Assembly: GCA_963556495.2 (NCBI GenBank) | Contig: OY747721.1 | Coordinates: forward strand, 11,906,649-11,970,648 | Direction of reading: 5' to 3' | From: Valencia hispanica | Lineage: Eukaryota > Chordata > Actinopteri > Cyprinodontiformes > Valenciidae | DNA length: 64,000 bases | Shown: piece after piece, positions 32,861-44,000 of the stretch | Layout of the letters: every line of letters begins with the position of its first letter | Numbering within the stretch: position 1 is the stretch's first letter | Notes under the pieces: model-generated | The model's input: only the letters and a program-made list of their open reading frames with translations | Told to the model about the DNA's origin: nothing | The model's database searches: none | Program-made: the position numbers and the translations under genes

Positions 32861-33626
32861 AACATACATAAATAAAACAAAACTGCTGTTATCCATCTCT
32901 CGACAAAGACCAAATTAGATTAATCTTAAGGTGGAGAAAGCCGGGCAGGAAGTGGATATTTTCCCCGCTTTGTTCCCTACTGTTGATGATTCACTGCTCA
33001 CATAATATCTCATCAGGACACCATAGGGCTACTGAAATAGTTTGCACAAACAGTAAGATGTACATAGTAAATTATAGAAAATTACAAAAAAAAACTATTT
33101 TATATATACAGACACAGAAAAGTTTGTTTGCACCCCTCGTAAAGATATGTAATAAATCCATCATAATGCGGTTACATTATGTCACACTAAAGAAATATGA
33201 AAGAAATCCAACCTAAACAGTCTGTGCAACCCCCACCACCCCCATCTTTTTACCAGTATGATTGCATTTGCGTTGTTAAGTTTCATTCAGTTTGTCTCAC
33301 AAGTCGGAACTGGGAATCATGTCACACCTGAGTTTAGAGTGCTCCAGCCACAAGTTTGAAAACAGTATTTGTTTTGGTGAAAACTACATTAGCAATATGT
33401 GCCGATGACAATATATTTCTCTCTATTTTATGTGTTCAAACAGAAAAGAAATGTTCACAAGCAGATTGATATTTTAGAGCACTATTTTAAGCAGCCATAT
33501 TGGATACCAAAATTCTAACTCTTCTGCAACTAATCTGCAAGCTGGAATTTTGACTTTAGGGTTGTTCTTGCCGTTTTTCCAATTGGAAACAGAAAATATG
33601 ACTTCTGAGTAAAAAGAAAGCCCCCA

Positions 33627-33674
33627 CACCATTAGACAAAATTGTTTGAGACCCCTGCACCATTAGACAAAATT
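33627..33674 (+). repeat. Direct repeat of 17 bp, period 31
   Basis: CACCATTAGACAAAATT occurs at 33627-33643 and 33658-33674. Confidence 0.9.
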
Positions 33675-34074
33675 TCACTAAGTTGAGGCTTACAAACTGA
33701 GGCATCTTTGGCCAACCTTCTTTGCATAGTCACTCTGTATGAGGGATCTACAGCTCCAGTCTTTAAGCACACATAAATAAAATCATCAGGTTTTCAGGAG
33801 GATTCTCCTGAACCTGACTGGATCAGATATTAGATTCAGCTATGTTAGACTAGTGACACATGTAAAAGTTGCAAGACAGCAACCCTCAAGGACCGCCGTT
33901 TGAGGCCCCTGCAGATCATGCAGAGTCCTCTGAGCTTTTTTAAGCTCACTTCTCTACAGCTCAGCCCGCAGGTTTTCGACCTAATTTAGATTTCTCAACT
34001 GAGGTGGGCATGGAAGAAGGCTCATTTTGGTTCTTTTGAAATTTTTCTGCTATAATTTGGCTATATGTTTTGAA

Positions 34075-34320
34075 ATACTTACAGTCTTCTTAATTTCTGC
34101 TTTTGAGGGTACAGCCAATCAGTGTCAAGCAAAATGAATGGCGCTCCTGGATTGGCTTTTTTATTCTGACTTTCTGGTGTCAAGTTGCATTGTTATTTGG
34201 TATTTTAGCTTCCCAAGCTGCATTTTCTTTCAAATATTTTAGATATGCTCTCTAAGAAAATCCATAAATAGGTGAATCCGAAAATACTGAACTGCAAATA
34301 GGCAGAGGTCCATGGTATAC
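34075..34320. repeat. Dispersed repeat, copy 2 (see 13400-13890)
   Basis: It shares ordered blocks with the copy at 13400-13890, including ACAGCCAATCAGTG and CAAGCTGCATTTTCTTT, and ends near GGCAGAGGTCCATGGTATAC. Confidence 0.6.
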
Positions 34321-34339
34321 CCCCTTGGTTTAAAGCAAT

Positions 34340-34625
34340 CTTTTAACTGCACCAACATGTTTCTTCTCCCTGGATGTAACATTAATATTTTGGAGTAGCC
34401 CAGCTAGAGTCCAAATTTGAATCTGAAAGAGAACGTGTGGAGGACTCAAAGACTTGGAGCTTATCAATAAAGATAAATTATCAAAGTAGATATGGAAACA
34501 TGCAAAGAAGCCATCCAGAAATTTCTCCTGCATCAGTATGCTGACGAAGATATAAGATTCATGGAGGATTCTGAAAAATCTTGCTGGAAGGCGAAACTTT
34601 CCAATCATGTCTTAAACTGAGACAA
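34340..34625 (+). mobile_element. Tc1 relic (transposase C-terminal coding region)
   Basis: ATTTTGGAGTAGCCCAGCTAG, AGTCCAAATTTGAATCTGAAAG and GTGTGGAGGACTC correspond to the LEWPSQSPDLNPIENLWR region of Tc1 transposases. It is strongly decayed. Confidence 0.5.
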
Positions 34626-34639
34626 ATGCCATAACCTAG

Positions 34640-36740
34640 ACCTTTACACCTTCTACCTTAGGTTTCCGTTACTAACAAACATCTTTCTGGAGAAAACACA
34701 CATTGTTGCTTTGCAGAACACATGTGCTCAAAATTATCTACACTGCAAAGATGTGTTGGCTTTTCTGAATAATTACAAATGTTTTGGATTATTTTCCTCC
34801 TGTAGATATTTACTAAAGCAGTCAGATTTCTATGTATTAGAGCTTTAATTCCAGACGTACCCTGCCTACTAAAGTGTCTCTGCAGTACACTGAATTCCAG
34901 CTTGCTCCAACCTGATCCATGGCCTCCCTCTGCAATGAGCATGAAGGGAAACAGAAATACTCTCTGAATAATATCGGATAAATAACAAGAAATGAACTAC
35001 AAGTTCATGTGGAAGTTGTGCAGAAGTTTGTTTGAACGGAGCGACTGAGCAGTAATTATTGATTCAGTGAAGCACATGAAAACAAGGGCATCGAGAAGTC
35101 TCGCCGCTTCGGGAAAACCCAGGGACATCAACATTCCGTCTTGGCTTTTTTGTACAAGTGTGAAAGAGCACAACGGCTTCAGCGACAGAAGCTGGAACAC
35201 CAAAACACGACTTAATCGTGAAAATCTTTACAAGAAATGTTGAAATGTAAACATGGGAAGGGAGACTGGAGAAGAAAGACTTTGAAGTAATTTTAGATCT
35301 AAAATAGAGGAAATATTCATAGTCAAATTACTTCTTGCACAGTTTCTATCTGTTGCAAACTACCAAAAAAGACACACTTTAAACCACTAGAATGAGGAGT
35401 TTTATTTCAGCAGCTTGTGTCAACAGTGATAGATGTGAATCAGAGAGTGCAAAGCCGTGAAAAGAGCAAGGAGTGCCACTCATGATGGGCTGACTGGCTT
35501 ACTCTCACCCGCTGAATGGTTAGGCTGTTCCTCTGCCGGGATCTTTTTTAAAAGAAAACATGTCTACTGCTTGATATCTGGTTGACATTTGACAGTCTTT
35601 TTCAGACCAATCAGACAGTTTTTTCTTTTTCTTTTTTCATGTTAGCCGCCTGGAAGAACAGCAACAAGGATAAAGAAAATATAGTATTGTCTGTTTCCTC
35701 AAGCCTTTCAAAGACAGCATTTTGCTACAGCTATCAACATCAGATACCGTGGGTTGCTGTGCTTATTTTTTTCTATTTCTTTCATTTGTGTTCAGTTGTG
35801 TCTTCTTTTTTTTCTTTTTGGCCTGACCCAGTCCGCTAAGTAACCACCCTACTACCATCAGAGCAGAACTTGAGAAAAATCACTTTCCCAGTGTCGAAAA
35901 ATGTCAGCCAACCGACCTCACCGCAGCTTCGCCACGACGCGAACCTTCTCCCCTAGTCTGCTCAGAAGAACTCTGTTTTTTGTTCTCTGTGGGAGCATTG
36001 CCGCTATATCTCTCTTTATACTTTCACAATGCATTCTACTGTAAATTATCAGCTGTATGTTATCTTGGAGGAAGAGCGAAGAGCTGGAGGGAGGCAACAA
36101 AGCCGACAGTCTCTGTGGTTACATAATTCATGTCAGCCATATTCAAATAAAATTCATCCCATTGTCAATCATTGTGTGTGTGTATATGTGTGTGAGAACA
36201 GTGATAAATTAATAACATCCTACCCTGGGAGCATGTGAATGAGCTTGTTTAGTCATTCTGTTTGACAACAGAAAGAAACGGCCTTTCCATTGGGGTAGAA
36301 ATCAAATTTTTTTCTTCAACTTTTCATAGATATTGTTTCTATCTCTAAATGTTTAAAATTTGAAGTTCTGGCAGCAAAGTGGCTCAAACACTACTTTACA
36401 GTGAAGTAACTTTTTGTTTAGCCATAAACCAGGTTAACCTTTTTGTGAAAAGAGACGCAGCTTCTGTTGGAAAAATATACCATTTAAGTTTTAGGTCACA
36501 TCTACACGGCTTAAATTTTCCTTTATCATATTTTTCATTATTAAATAAAAGATGACTCACAACAAACACAAATACGTACATGTGAGGGGTGTAACTGCAC
36601 ACATAAACCACTGTTTGATTGAAATAGGAAACTGTTATATTTTGTTTGATAGAGAAAAAGAAACAATGCCAAATGTTAACCTTCATAGAAACAGAGAACA
36701 AAAAATACCCTTTTCTAACGAGGAGGCTCAAAGGTAGCTG
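34640..36740. other. Non-coding interval
   Basis: No gene. The block 35860-36140 is repeat-free and relatively GC-rich and may be regulatory (composition only). A short GT-rich tract lies at 36173-36193. Confidence 0.4.
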
Positions 36741-37000
36741 GCTACAGTGCCTCAAAAAAATCTGACCCTCTTGATATTTTTTGCATATCTATAAAGTGGA
36801 AATAAAATGATACAGGATAAAAAAAATTGAAATTGTGGTGGCTATTTCTACTCAGGTCTCTTGAGTAAATGCTGTGAAAAAACCATTACTGCATATGCAA
36901 AATAGTTCAGGCTTTGTCAGACTGGATAGATAGCATTTGAACAGCTGTTTGCAAGTCTTGCCACAGATTTCTGATTTGATTTAGGTCACGTTTCGCATTT

Positions 37001-37031
37001 GCTATTAGTTGTGGAGTGCACAACTAATAGC
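37001..37031. repeat. Perfect 13-bp inverted repeat at a Tc1 deletion point
   Basis: GCTATTAGTTGTG (37001-37013) and CACAACTAATAGC (37019-37031) are separated by GAGTG. Confidence 0.95.
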
Positions 37032-37080
37032 TGTCCTGTGAAAAAATCTTTGTAGCTCCTCTACATGTACCATAGCCCAC

Positions 37081-37726
37081 CCATGTTGGGAGTAACGTGT
37101 TACAAAAGTAATTAATTACTGTAATGCATTGATTTTTGCTGTAACGCGGTAATGTAAGGCATTACTGGGGGGGAAAATTTAATATTTTACTCGGTAAAAA
37201 TGTCAGTAACGCGCGTTACAATGCATTGTTAACCCGGAATAAAGTGGTAGGTTTTCTTTTTCTTCATGCAAATTCGCCAAAATCACCGCGAGATCAGCAG
37301 AGGAGAAACGTCCCCGCAAAATGTTTCACTTCCTGTAGCCAGACAGAGCAGAGATGAGTGAGCCTGCAGCTGATCTAACATCGGATAGTACATTCTCCAG
37401 ATGCGATTGTTCCTTGTATTGCAGCATGAACCATCACTGTGGCTATTGTATCTTACTCTTTTTAACCACAATCCAAGCTCAGTCGGATTCCAGATCACCT
37501 TCTACTGGATGTGTAATTAGCTAATTGAGCATCATGAGCTACATTTATATTTCCAAATCCATATTTGCATTTTATTTTGGTGAGAGTAACTTAAAAGTAA
37601 TGCAATAGTAGTGTAATGCCTTACATTTTAAATACAGTAATATTGTAATGTAACAAATTACTTTGAAATTACAGTAACAAGTAATAAATAATGCATTACA
37701 GTTTTGAAGTAACTTGCCCAACACTG
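37081..37726. mobile_element. hAT-type MITE inserted in the Tc1 relic
   Basis: The ends CCATGTTGGG (37081) and CCCAACACTG (37717-37726) are inverted copies. The flanks TAGCCCAC (37073-37080) and TAGGCCAC (37727-37734) form an 8-bp target duplication with one difference, the hAT length. The subterminal regions repeat GTAACGCG/GTAATGCATTAC motifs, typical of a common fish family of this kind. There is no transposase, so it is non-autonomous (646 bp). Confidence 0.82.
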
Positions 37727-38599
37727 TAGGCCACTAGGTGAGTTTACAATTGTACCAAGGTCCTTCCATTTCCAAATGATGGTTGGCACAGTGCTTAATT
37801 GGATCTTCAAAGCTGGGGAGCTTGTTTTATGTCCAACCCCTGCTTTAAACTTCTCCACAACTTTCTTCCTAACCCAGCTGCAGTGATTCTTGGTGTTCTT
37901 CAATATGTTCCCTAATTTTCTCTAACAAACCTCTGAGTCCTACACAGAACAGATGTATTTATGCTGAGATTAAATTACACAAGACTATTACCTTTTTTTA
38001 TTAATCAGGTGATTTTTGAAGGCAACTGGTTGCAGTGAATTTTATTTCACAGGTATCAAAGTACAGGGGGCAAGGATTTTTTTTAAATACGACCTTAGAG
38101 AGTTAATTCAATATTTTGAAGGTGATGTTCTGTTGAAAGGTTATGAGCAGATAACGTTTACCTTTTCTTTAGTTTTGCTCTGCGTTCATGTCATTTTAGA
38201 TATTTAGGCCCTGACCACACTGGAAGATCATTGTTAGTCCAGTTATAGTCACTTTAAAGATACCCATAGACAAAATGTTTATACAGTAGCATTTTCATGA
38301 ACTGCTCTGAGCCTGGAATTGTTTTAGGACAGTGGAGATACGATTTAGAACTGGACCCACCTAGCTATGATGGTAGCTTCAACCACAAAAAATTTGTGAA
38401 TTAAATACAACAAAGACACTAATAAACTCGTTTTAGTGCTGAACTGGTTCTAGTACTTGCTTAACAGCAGTTATTTCTGTTTCCACCACTGCAAGCACCA
38501 TCTCAGGCATAAAAACATTGGTGCCAGCTTTCAATCAACCTTTCGCTAGGCCATGGGAAAGAACCGCTTCAATCAGGATATGGAGACAGGCTCATAGAG

Positions 38600-38802
38600 C
38601 AGTGTTTCCCAACCCTGGTCCTCAAGGCACATCGCTCTGCATGTTCTAGATATTTCCCTGGTTTAACACACCTGCTTCAGATGTTTGCGGTTCAACAAAA
38701 GCCTGTTAATCAGCCATTGATTGAAACCAGGTGTACTGAAGCAGGGGAAATATCCAAAAGATGAAGGGCAGTGTGCCTTGAGGAACAGGGTTGGAAGAAA
38801 AA
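38600..38802. mobile_element. Fold-back hAT-type MITE
   Basis: The left arm CAGTGTTTCCCAACCCTGGT...CAAGGCACA is mirrored by TGTGCCTTGAGGAACAGGG at about 38773-38791. Inner parts are mirrored too (ATATTTCCCTGGTTTAACACACCT against AGGTGTACTGAAGCAGGGGAAATAT). The almost fully palindromic layout of about 200 bp is that of a frequent fish repeat. The target duplication is not clear. Confidence 0.75.
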
Positions 38803-38809
38803 CCAAACA

Positions 38810-39345
38810 TTCAGTCAAAATGTTGTTAACAGAACATTGAAAAACAACCTGATTTAGCTTCACTTTCAATCTACCTAATTGCATACTAAAAACAATAAAA
38901 GCAACAGGCTTCAGCAATAAAAAAAACTCAAAGTTGCAAAAGAATAACTTTAACTATATGTTTCTTATCTTTCTGCTGTTTGTTTCGATACTACCTATCG
39001 AATATCCATGTACCACATAAAGCTATGGATATAGTCACTATTTGTAATGAATCCATGGACACAGTTTATCACTTTGTTCTGAATAATGCCCGTCTTTTTT
39101 ATGTTATCAAGCAGTGTTATAAAACTGCATTAAATGCCCTGTTTAACTCATGTTTGCATTGGTGCTGGTACCAAACACATCAGTCAGTTGGGATGGTGAA
39201 GCATTCACCAACACTACGTTTCGTTTTAAACAGTGTTAATAGGTCTACCAGGTGATAACTGGACATCCATTGTCAGAGACACTGACATACACACGTTATA
39301 AACTGTTTTGATATGCCTTGACGTTCTTTAGTAATTCAGAACACT
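38810..39345. other. AT-rich non-coding interval
   Basis: Nothing recognised. The 91-codon frame at 38980-39255 lacks any family signal. Confidence 0.4.
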
Positions 39346-39347
39346 GT

Positions 39348-40060
39348 GATATGACAAAGTATTTGAGCCCTCTACATATTTCTTTTGGTTTTGCTTTTAG
39401 GTCATACTTAAATTTTTCAGATTATTAAATAAATGTTATTGTCAGATAAATATAACATTGGTAAATATAAGAATGCAGTTTTGAAATCTTGATTTCAACC
39501 CAACCAGACACTTTGTGGAAAAAATAATTGCTCACCGTAACTTTGATAAACTACATTTTCGACAGTGTACATCAGTTTCACCAGCCGTCTGATTAATGCT
39601 TGGCCTGTAAAATGATTAAATCACCTAAAGAGAACCTGTTTGAGAACATCAATTAGGGTGAAAAAACTTAAAAAGCAATATGTCTTACCCCGGTCCAAAT
39701 AATTTCAATAGTACATTAGAAAAAAAAAACCATACACACCTATGAGTTTGGAAAGGGTAACAGGGAAATTTCAAAGGATTTGGGACTTTAGTGAACCACT
39801 GTGAGAGTCAGTATCCACAGTTTTAAGTGGCAAACTGGAATGGGCCAGCCACCAAAATTCCAAGTAATAAATTGATCCAGAGCAATGTCTGAAGTAGTGC
39901 AGGCTTTGCTTCTCTAAGTTAAGGTCAGTGCTCATTATTCAACAATAACATACAGAAAGGACTGAAAAACAGCATATATGGATGAGGCCTGAGTGATATT
40001 GCCCCCAAAAAACACCTTGATCATCGGTAAGACTGTTTTGACATTCTCTATCTTCCCACT
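39348..40060 (+). mobile_element. Tc1 relic (5' end and transposase N-terminus)
   Basis: TTTTGGTTTTGCTTTTAGGTCATACTT leads into the 5' untranslated blocks, then GGATTTGGGACTTTAGTGAACC, CACTGTGAGAGTCAGTATCCAC and TTAAGGTCAGTGCTCATTATTC. These are the helix-turn-helix and linker coding parts of a second Tc1 family. It fades after AAAAACACCTTGATCATC. Confidence 0.68.
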
Positions 40061-40997
40061 TGCCTAATGTAGCAATCAGTTACATCACCTAATACTAGGA
40101 GACACTTAAATAATGTAGTGTCTAATTAGTGTCTGGTGGTACCTCTTACAGAACATGTCATATTTAACTGCACTTATTACATTCCACAAGGAGTGATGTA
40201 GTATGAGAAAATATAACCAGATTCCATATATCCACCTCTTGTTTTCCACAGATGCCTTAGATCACTGGATGCCCAGATCTTTCAACAAGGCCGAATAAGA
40301 ACAAGCAGACAAGTCTTCAGGCTCCCGCATATCATTACAACCAGATAGTCTGGCATTGCTTTTGGTGTGGTGTGCTTCAGACAGATTCTCTACTTACTTT
40401 ATGGTTGTTACTGTAGCACTTTACACAAAGAATTATAAACATTATCTGGAGGAAGTTGGTAATTGACTGAGACTGATTGTTCATCTGACAACACATACAG
40501 CACTGGGAAGCCTGTAGCATGAAAGCTTGGATCAAAAGCTGAATAGTCACAACCCTATCAATTACCCTGTCCAAGTAGTTGGCATTGTATTCATTACCAG
40601 CATGTAAAAATAAAAAGACTAAACATATTGAACATGGCTTAATCCCTTAACATTCCTACAATTTCCACCCTACATTTTTTTAAACGCATAGCCAAATCAA
40701 AATTCAAGCTATTCCTGAAACAATTTGAGTAAAAACATGGCTGGGGTCTCTTTGGAAAGAAAACACTTAAATTTCTCCCAGAAAAGTGATAATATGTCTA
40801 AGTGCTATTGTTACCAAGTAAAGTGATTTTTAATACACTGGAAAAGATTAAATTAATTATAATTGTATCCTTGATTGCCATATGTCATTGGAATCACAAG
40901 ACTTACCTTTCCAATGATATAAAATATGTATAAGTTCAGAGAAGTTAGAACTCAGAAGATTGGTGGATTTAAACATGGAAGTAGGATGGACCCACCA

Positions 40998-41050
40998 AGG
41001 CAAGGCAAGGTATTTGTATATAACACACTTTCAACAACAAAGTAATTCAC
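40998..41050 (-). mobile_element. Short LINE 3' tail fragment
   Basis: AAGGCAAGGCAAGGTATTTG followed by CACACTTTCAACAACAAAGT is the same tail type as at 28236-28325. Confidence 0.5.
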
Positions 41051-41054
41051 CAGT

Positions 41055-44000
41055 GAGCCCTAGAAATGCTAACGGGTTAAGAGTAGTTTGCATTTATTTG
41101 AGACTGTAAAACAATTCTTAATCTGATCTTTTTCAGTTTTCTTTTGAATTTTATAGTAGCAGAGCAAAAGAAATAAAACAACCAGTTGAAATGGCTCCTA
41201 GTTGGCGTTTTCAATGCAGAAAGCAATAACAGGCATGTGTGAAGTTGGCCATTACATTACTTAAATTCTCCATTTGCAAAATATGAAGAAATATGGCAAA
41301 TGTTTAGTTCTGTTTTTTGTTTTTGTTTTTACTATAAACCATTTTTTATCGGTGGAAGAAGGATGCAAATTTACCATAACTTAGGAAAACATCCTTGTTA
41401 GTACAGAAAGACTTGAACTAAAAGGATGTAATTCAAAATTCTTTCTGATGTTAAAAATGAAATGCACATGGGCCTTATAGTACCTACCTGCCCACACTTG
41501 CCTTCCAGAAAGTTCTTTGCCATTAAGAACAAACTACTGAGAAACAATTCACTGGTTTGAATATGTAACGACTGACTGAATGGATGATTAAAAAAGCCTG
41601 AGACACACATGCACACACTTCTCTCCTGATTTCAGCTGTGAAGTCAGTCAGCCAGCCAGGTGTTGAGTGTTTGGGAGATATTTGAAAAAACCTGTCAAGA
41701 GACAGAAAGAGGGAGTGACTGATTGAGACTCTTGAGCAGTTACGAGCGAGAACAATGCACCCTGGATAAACAAACTCTCACATCTTGAAACTGGAAAAAG
41801 TCTAAAATGTTGAACATTTCAAAGTCTTCTCTCTTTTCAAACAATCCGAGCCTTTTCCCTCTCATCGGCACGGGTGGCATGTGTTTTCTGCATGCGTATC
41901 GGCAAAGGAAGCTCCCACCATATGCGCTCCTCTACCTACTCCATTCTGTCCCGCTTTGCACAAACGCACCAACAGAAGCAGTGCCGCTGTCTAAACGGAG
42001 GCATGCCAAAACAACTCTCTCCCTTTTTCTGTTTCCTTTCCTTTTGAGTGGGTCCAATCTGACCCCTGTCTTGCACCAGGTGTGTATTTCCTTGATCCCG
42101 TTCTCCTTCAACCCTCCCCTTCGTATTTACACCCCTGCCGCCCGCAATGAATGATTCACTTGGAGAGGCTCCCTTCCACCATCAGAAAGCTTTGCAACTA
42201 TACACCATAGCCCAGCCTCTGTTCCTCTGATCTCACTGTGTTGTGTAACGCTTGAAACACCCTTGCGTTCTCGTACTTGTTTCCTTTTTTTTCCACGCTC
42301 CCTCTCTTGCTCTTTTTCTGAGTTACATTCAGTATTGACTGTTTATGCTTTTTAATGTTGCAGAGAGGGCCCCGGGCTTGCGGACGGGGGAAAAGCGCTC
42401 TTCTTGACACACTTACGCCCCCGTAGTGAACTCTAGCTCCCAGCACTCTAACAAGTACACAGACCTGCTTCTTTTTCCTCTCCCTTCTTTTTTCCTCTGC
42501 CTCTTTTCGTTCCCTGTTTCTTTTCTACATCTGGGAGCTCCTCTGAACATCGGCACCCTGCGCTGCTCCACTCCAAAGATCACCTTATGGAAGATTAAGA
42601 TGCTCGAAAGCTCTAGCAAAATGTTTACACAATAACCCCCCTTGGTTGCATCAAAGAGGAGGCAGTGAAGTTGAGTGGAGTGATCTCGGGGGTGGGTTAG
42701 AGGCCAGTGGAGAGTGCAACAGTCACCTCTGAGCGGAGAAGGCCTCAGTCAAACCTGACAGAGAACAAAGGCAATCTCTCCGTCTCGAGGTCCTGCATGT
42801 GTCTTGCATCTGTGAGCCCACCTTCAGATCCCCTTTTAACTCATACTCGCCTTGCTTTTACCAATCAATAGGCTGAAAATTTCCCTCTGTAGTTGTGATG
42901 ATGATGACTTCTATTGAAGATAGTTAACTTGAACATACAGGCCATAACAATTTGAATTCTGTGTCGTCTAAATCTTTTTGCATGATTGCCAGAACATATT
43001 TAGTATTTAGACATATGAGTCGGTTGTGCATTCTCGACATAAATGTGAAAAGAAATGAATTTCCCATCAGAAATATAAGCACCCCTGGTAATGATGTGTA
43101 AAAAAAAAACTTAAAATGAAAGTAATATTTTAGTGCAGTGACAAAATCACTTACCAAAAAGAAAAACAACTTTTAATCTGGGTATAATTATTAAGTGGGG
43201 AAGAAATCTACACTTATTGTTCATTTTCATGTCATGAAATCTCCCTGCCTAAATGTGTTCATATCTACAGCCAGGGGACCTGCAGAGCTCCATGTTAAAA
43301 AAAACTGCAGTATTTCAGGGTTACAAAGTCTCCATAACGAATATTTATTACAATCCTTTCTGTACACATCGTTACCAGAGGTACCAGTAATTGTGGAGAG
43401 CACGGGTAGGACCACCTCACTATTTTTAAAGTCCTTAGTAAGTGTCTTGTTTTTCCATTCAAGTCTTGTGTTAAGAAGTAGAGTCTAAACTCGAGTTGTG
43501 TGGCTCCCAACTTGAAGTTTAAGATATCAAACTTTATTCTGGCAATGTTTTGAGGTAGTGATAGGTGGATTAAGTAAGATACTTTGAAATTCTAATTCAT
43601 GATGACACCTATTTTTTTGCATACTGTATAGTTTTATCAAGTGCAGCTGAGGTCTAATCTCAAACCTTGCATTTTTGGAACCAAGAAACATTGACTTCTC
43701 TCTTTTCTGCATTAAACTGAAGGAAAATCTGGCAACTTGTGGATATTTTGGACACACTGACATAGTGACTGTAGTGGACTATATTCAAGTGGTGACACAA
43801 AAATATAAAGCTGTGCTTCACGAGCATAGATATTGTGGTAGATGGTGTACTACTCCATAATCTGAGGCAGGGGGTTCACATACATGTCAAAAAAGTGGCC
43901 CAAGAATGGAGCCTTGAGGAACCCCATGTAATCCGTGTTTGCTCATGTTTATATTTACCAAATTACACAAAGTAGTTAGTATCTGCCAAATAAGACCAAG

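Larger units (their letters stand above)
28330..34070. other. Long gene-free interval
   Basis: No coding exon that I can support. The longest frame (30653-31063, 136 codons) has no family signal and AT-driven composition. The blocks 28885-29500, 31500-32110 and 32340-32860 are repeat-free and more balanced, so they are candidates for conserved non-coding DNA. Single motifs within are listed separately. Confidence 0.45.
36745..38085 (-). mobile_element. Tc1 relic on the minus strand, split by a hAT MITE
   Basis: The right end of the Tc1 starts after TA (36743-36744) with CAGTGCCTCAAAAAAATCTG. Then follow AGTCTTGCCACAGATTTCTG (the transposase 3' part) and, after an internal deletion, CTAATAGCTGTCCTGTG. 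Beyond the MITE the 5' half continues: CCTTCCATTTCCAAATGATGG, CTGCTTTAAACTTCTCCACA, CTCTAACAAACCTCTGAG and ACTGGTTGCAGTGAATTTTA. The left inverted end beyond about 38085 is missing or unrecognisable. Same family as the copies at 20240, 56690 and 59351. Confidence 0.78.

Noticed and set aside
41807..42154. 115-codon frame in pyrimidine-rich DNA
   Set aside because: Composition-driven Leu/Pro/Ser content without motifs; no supporting gene structure.
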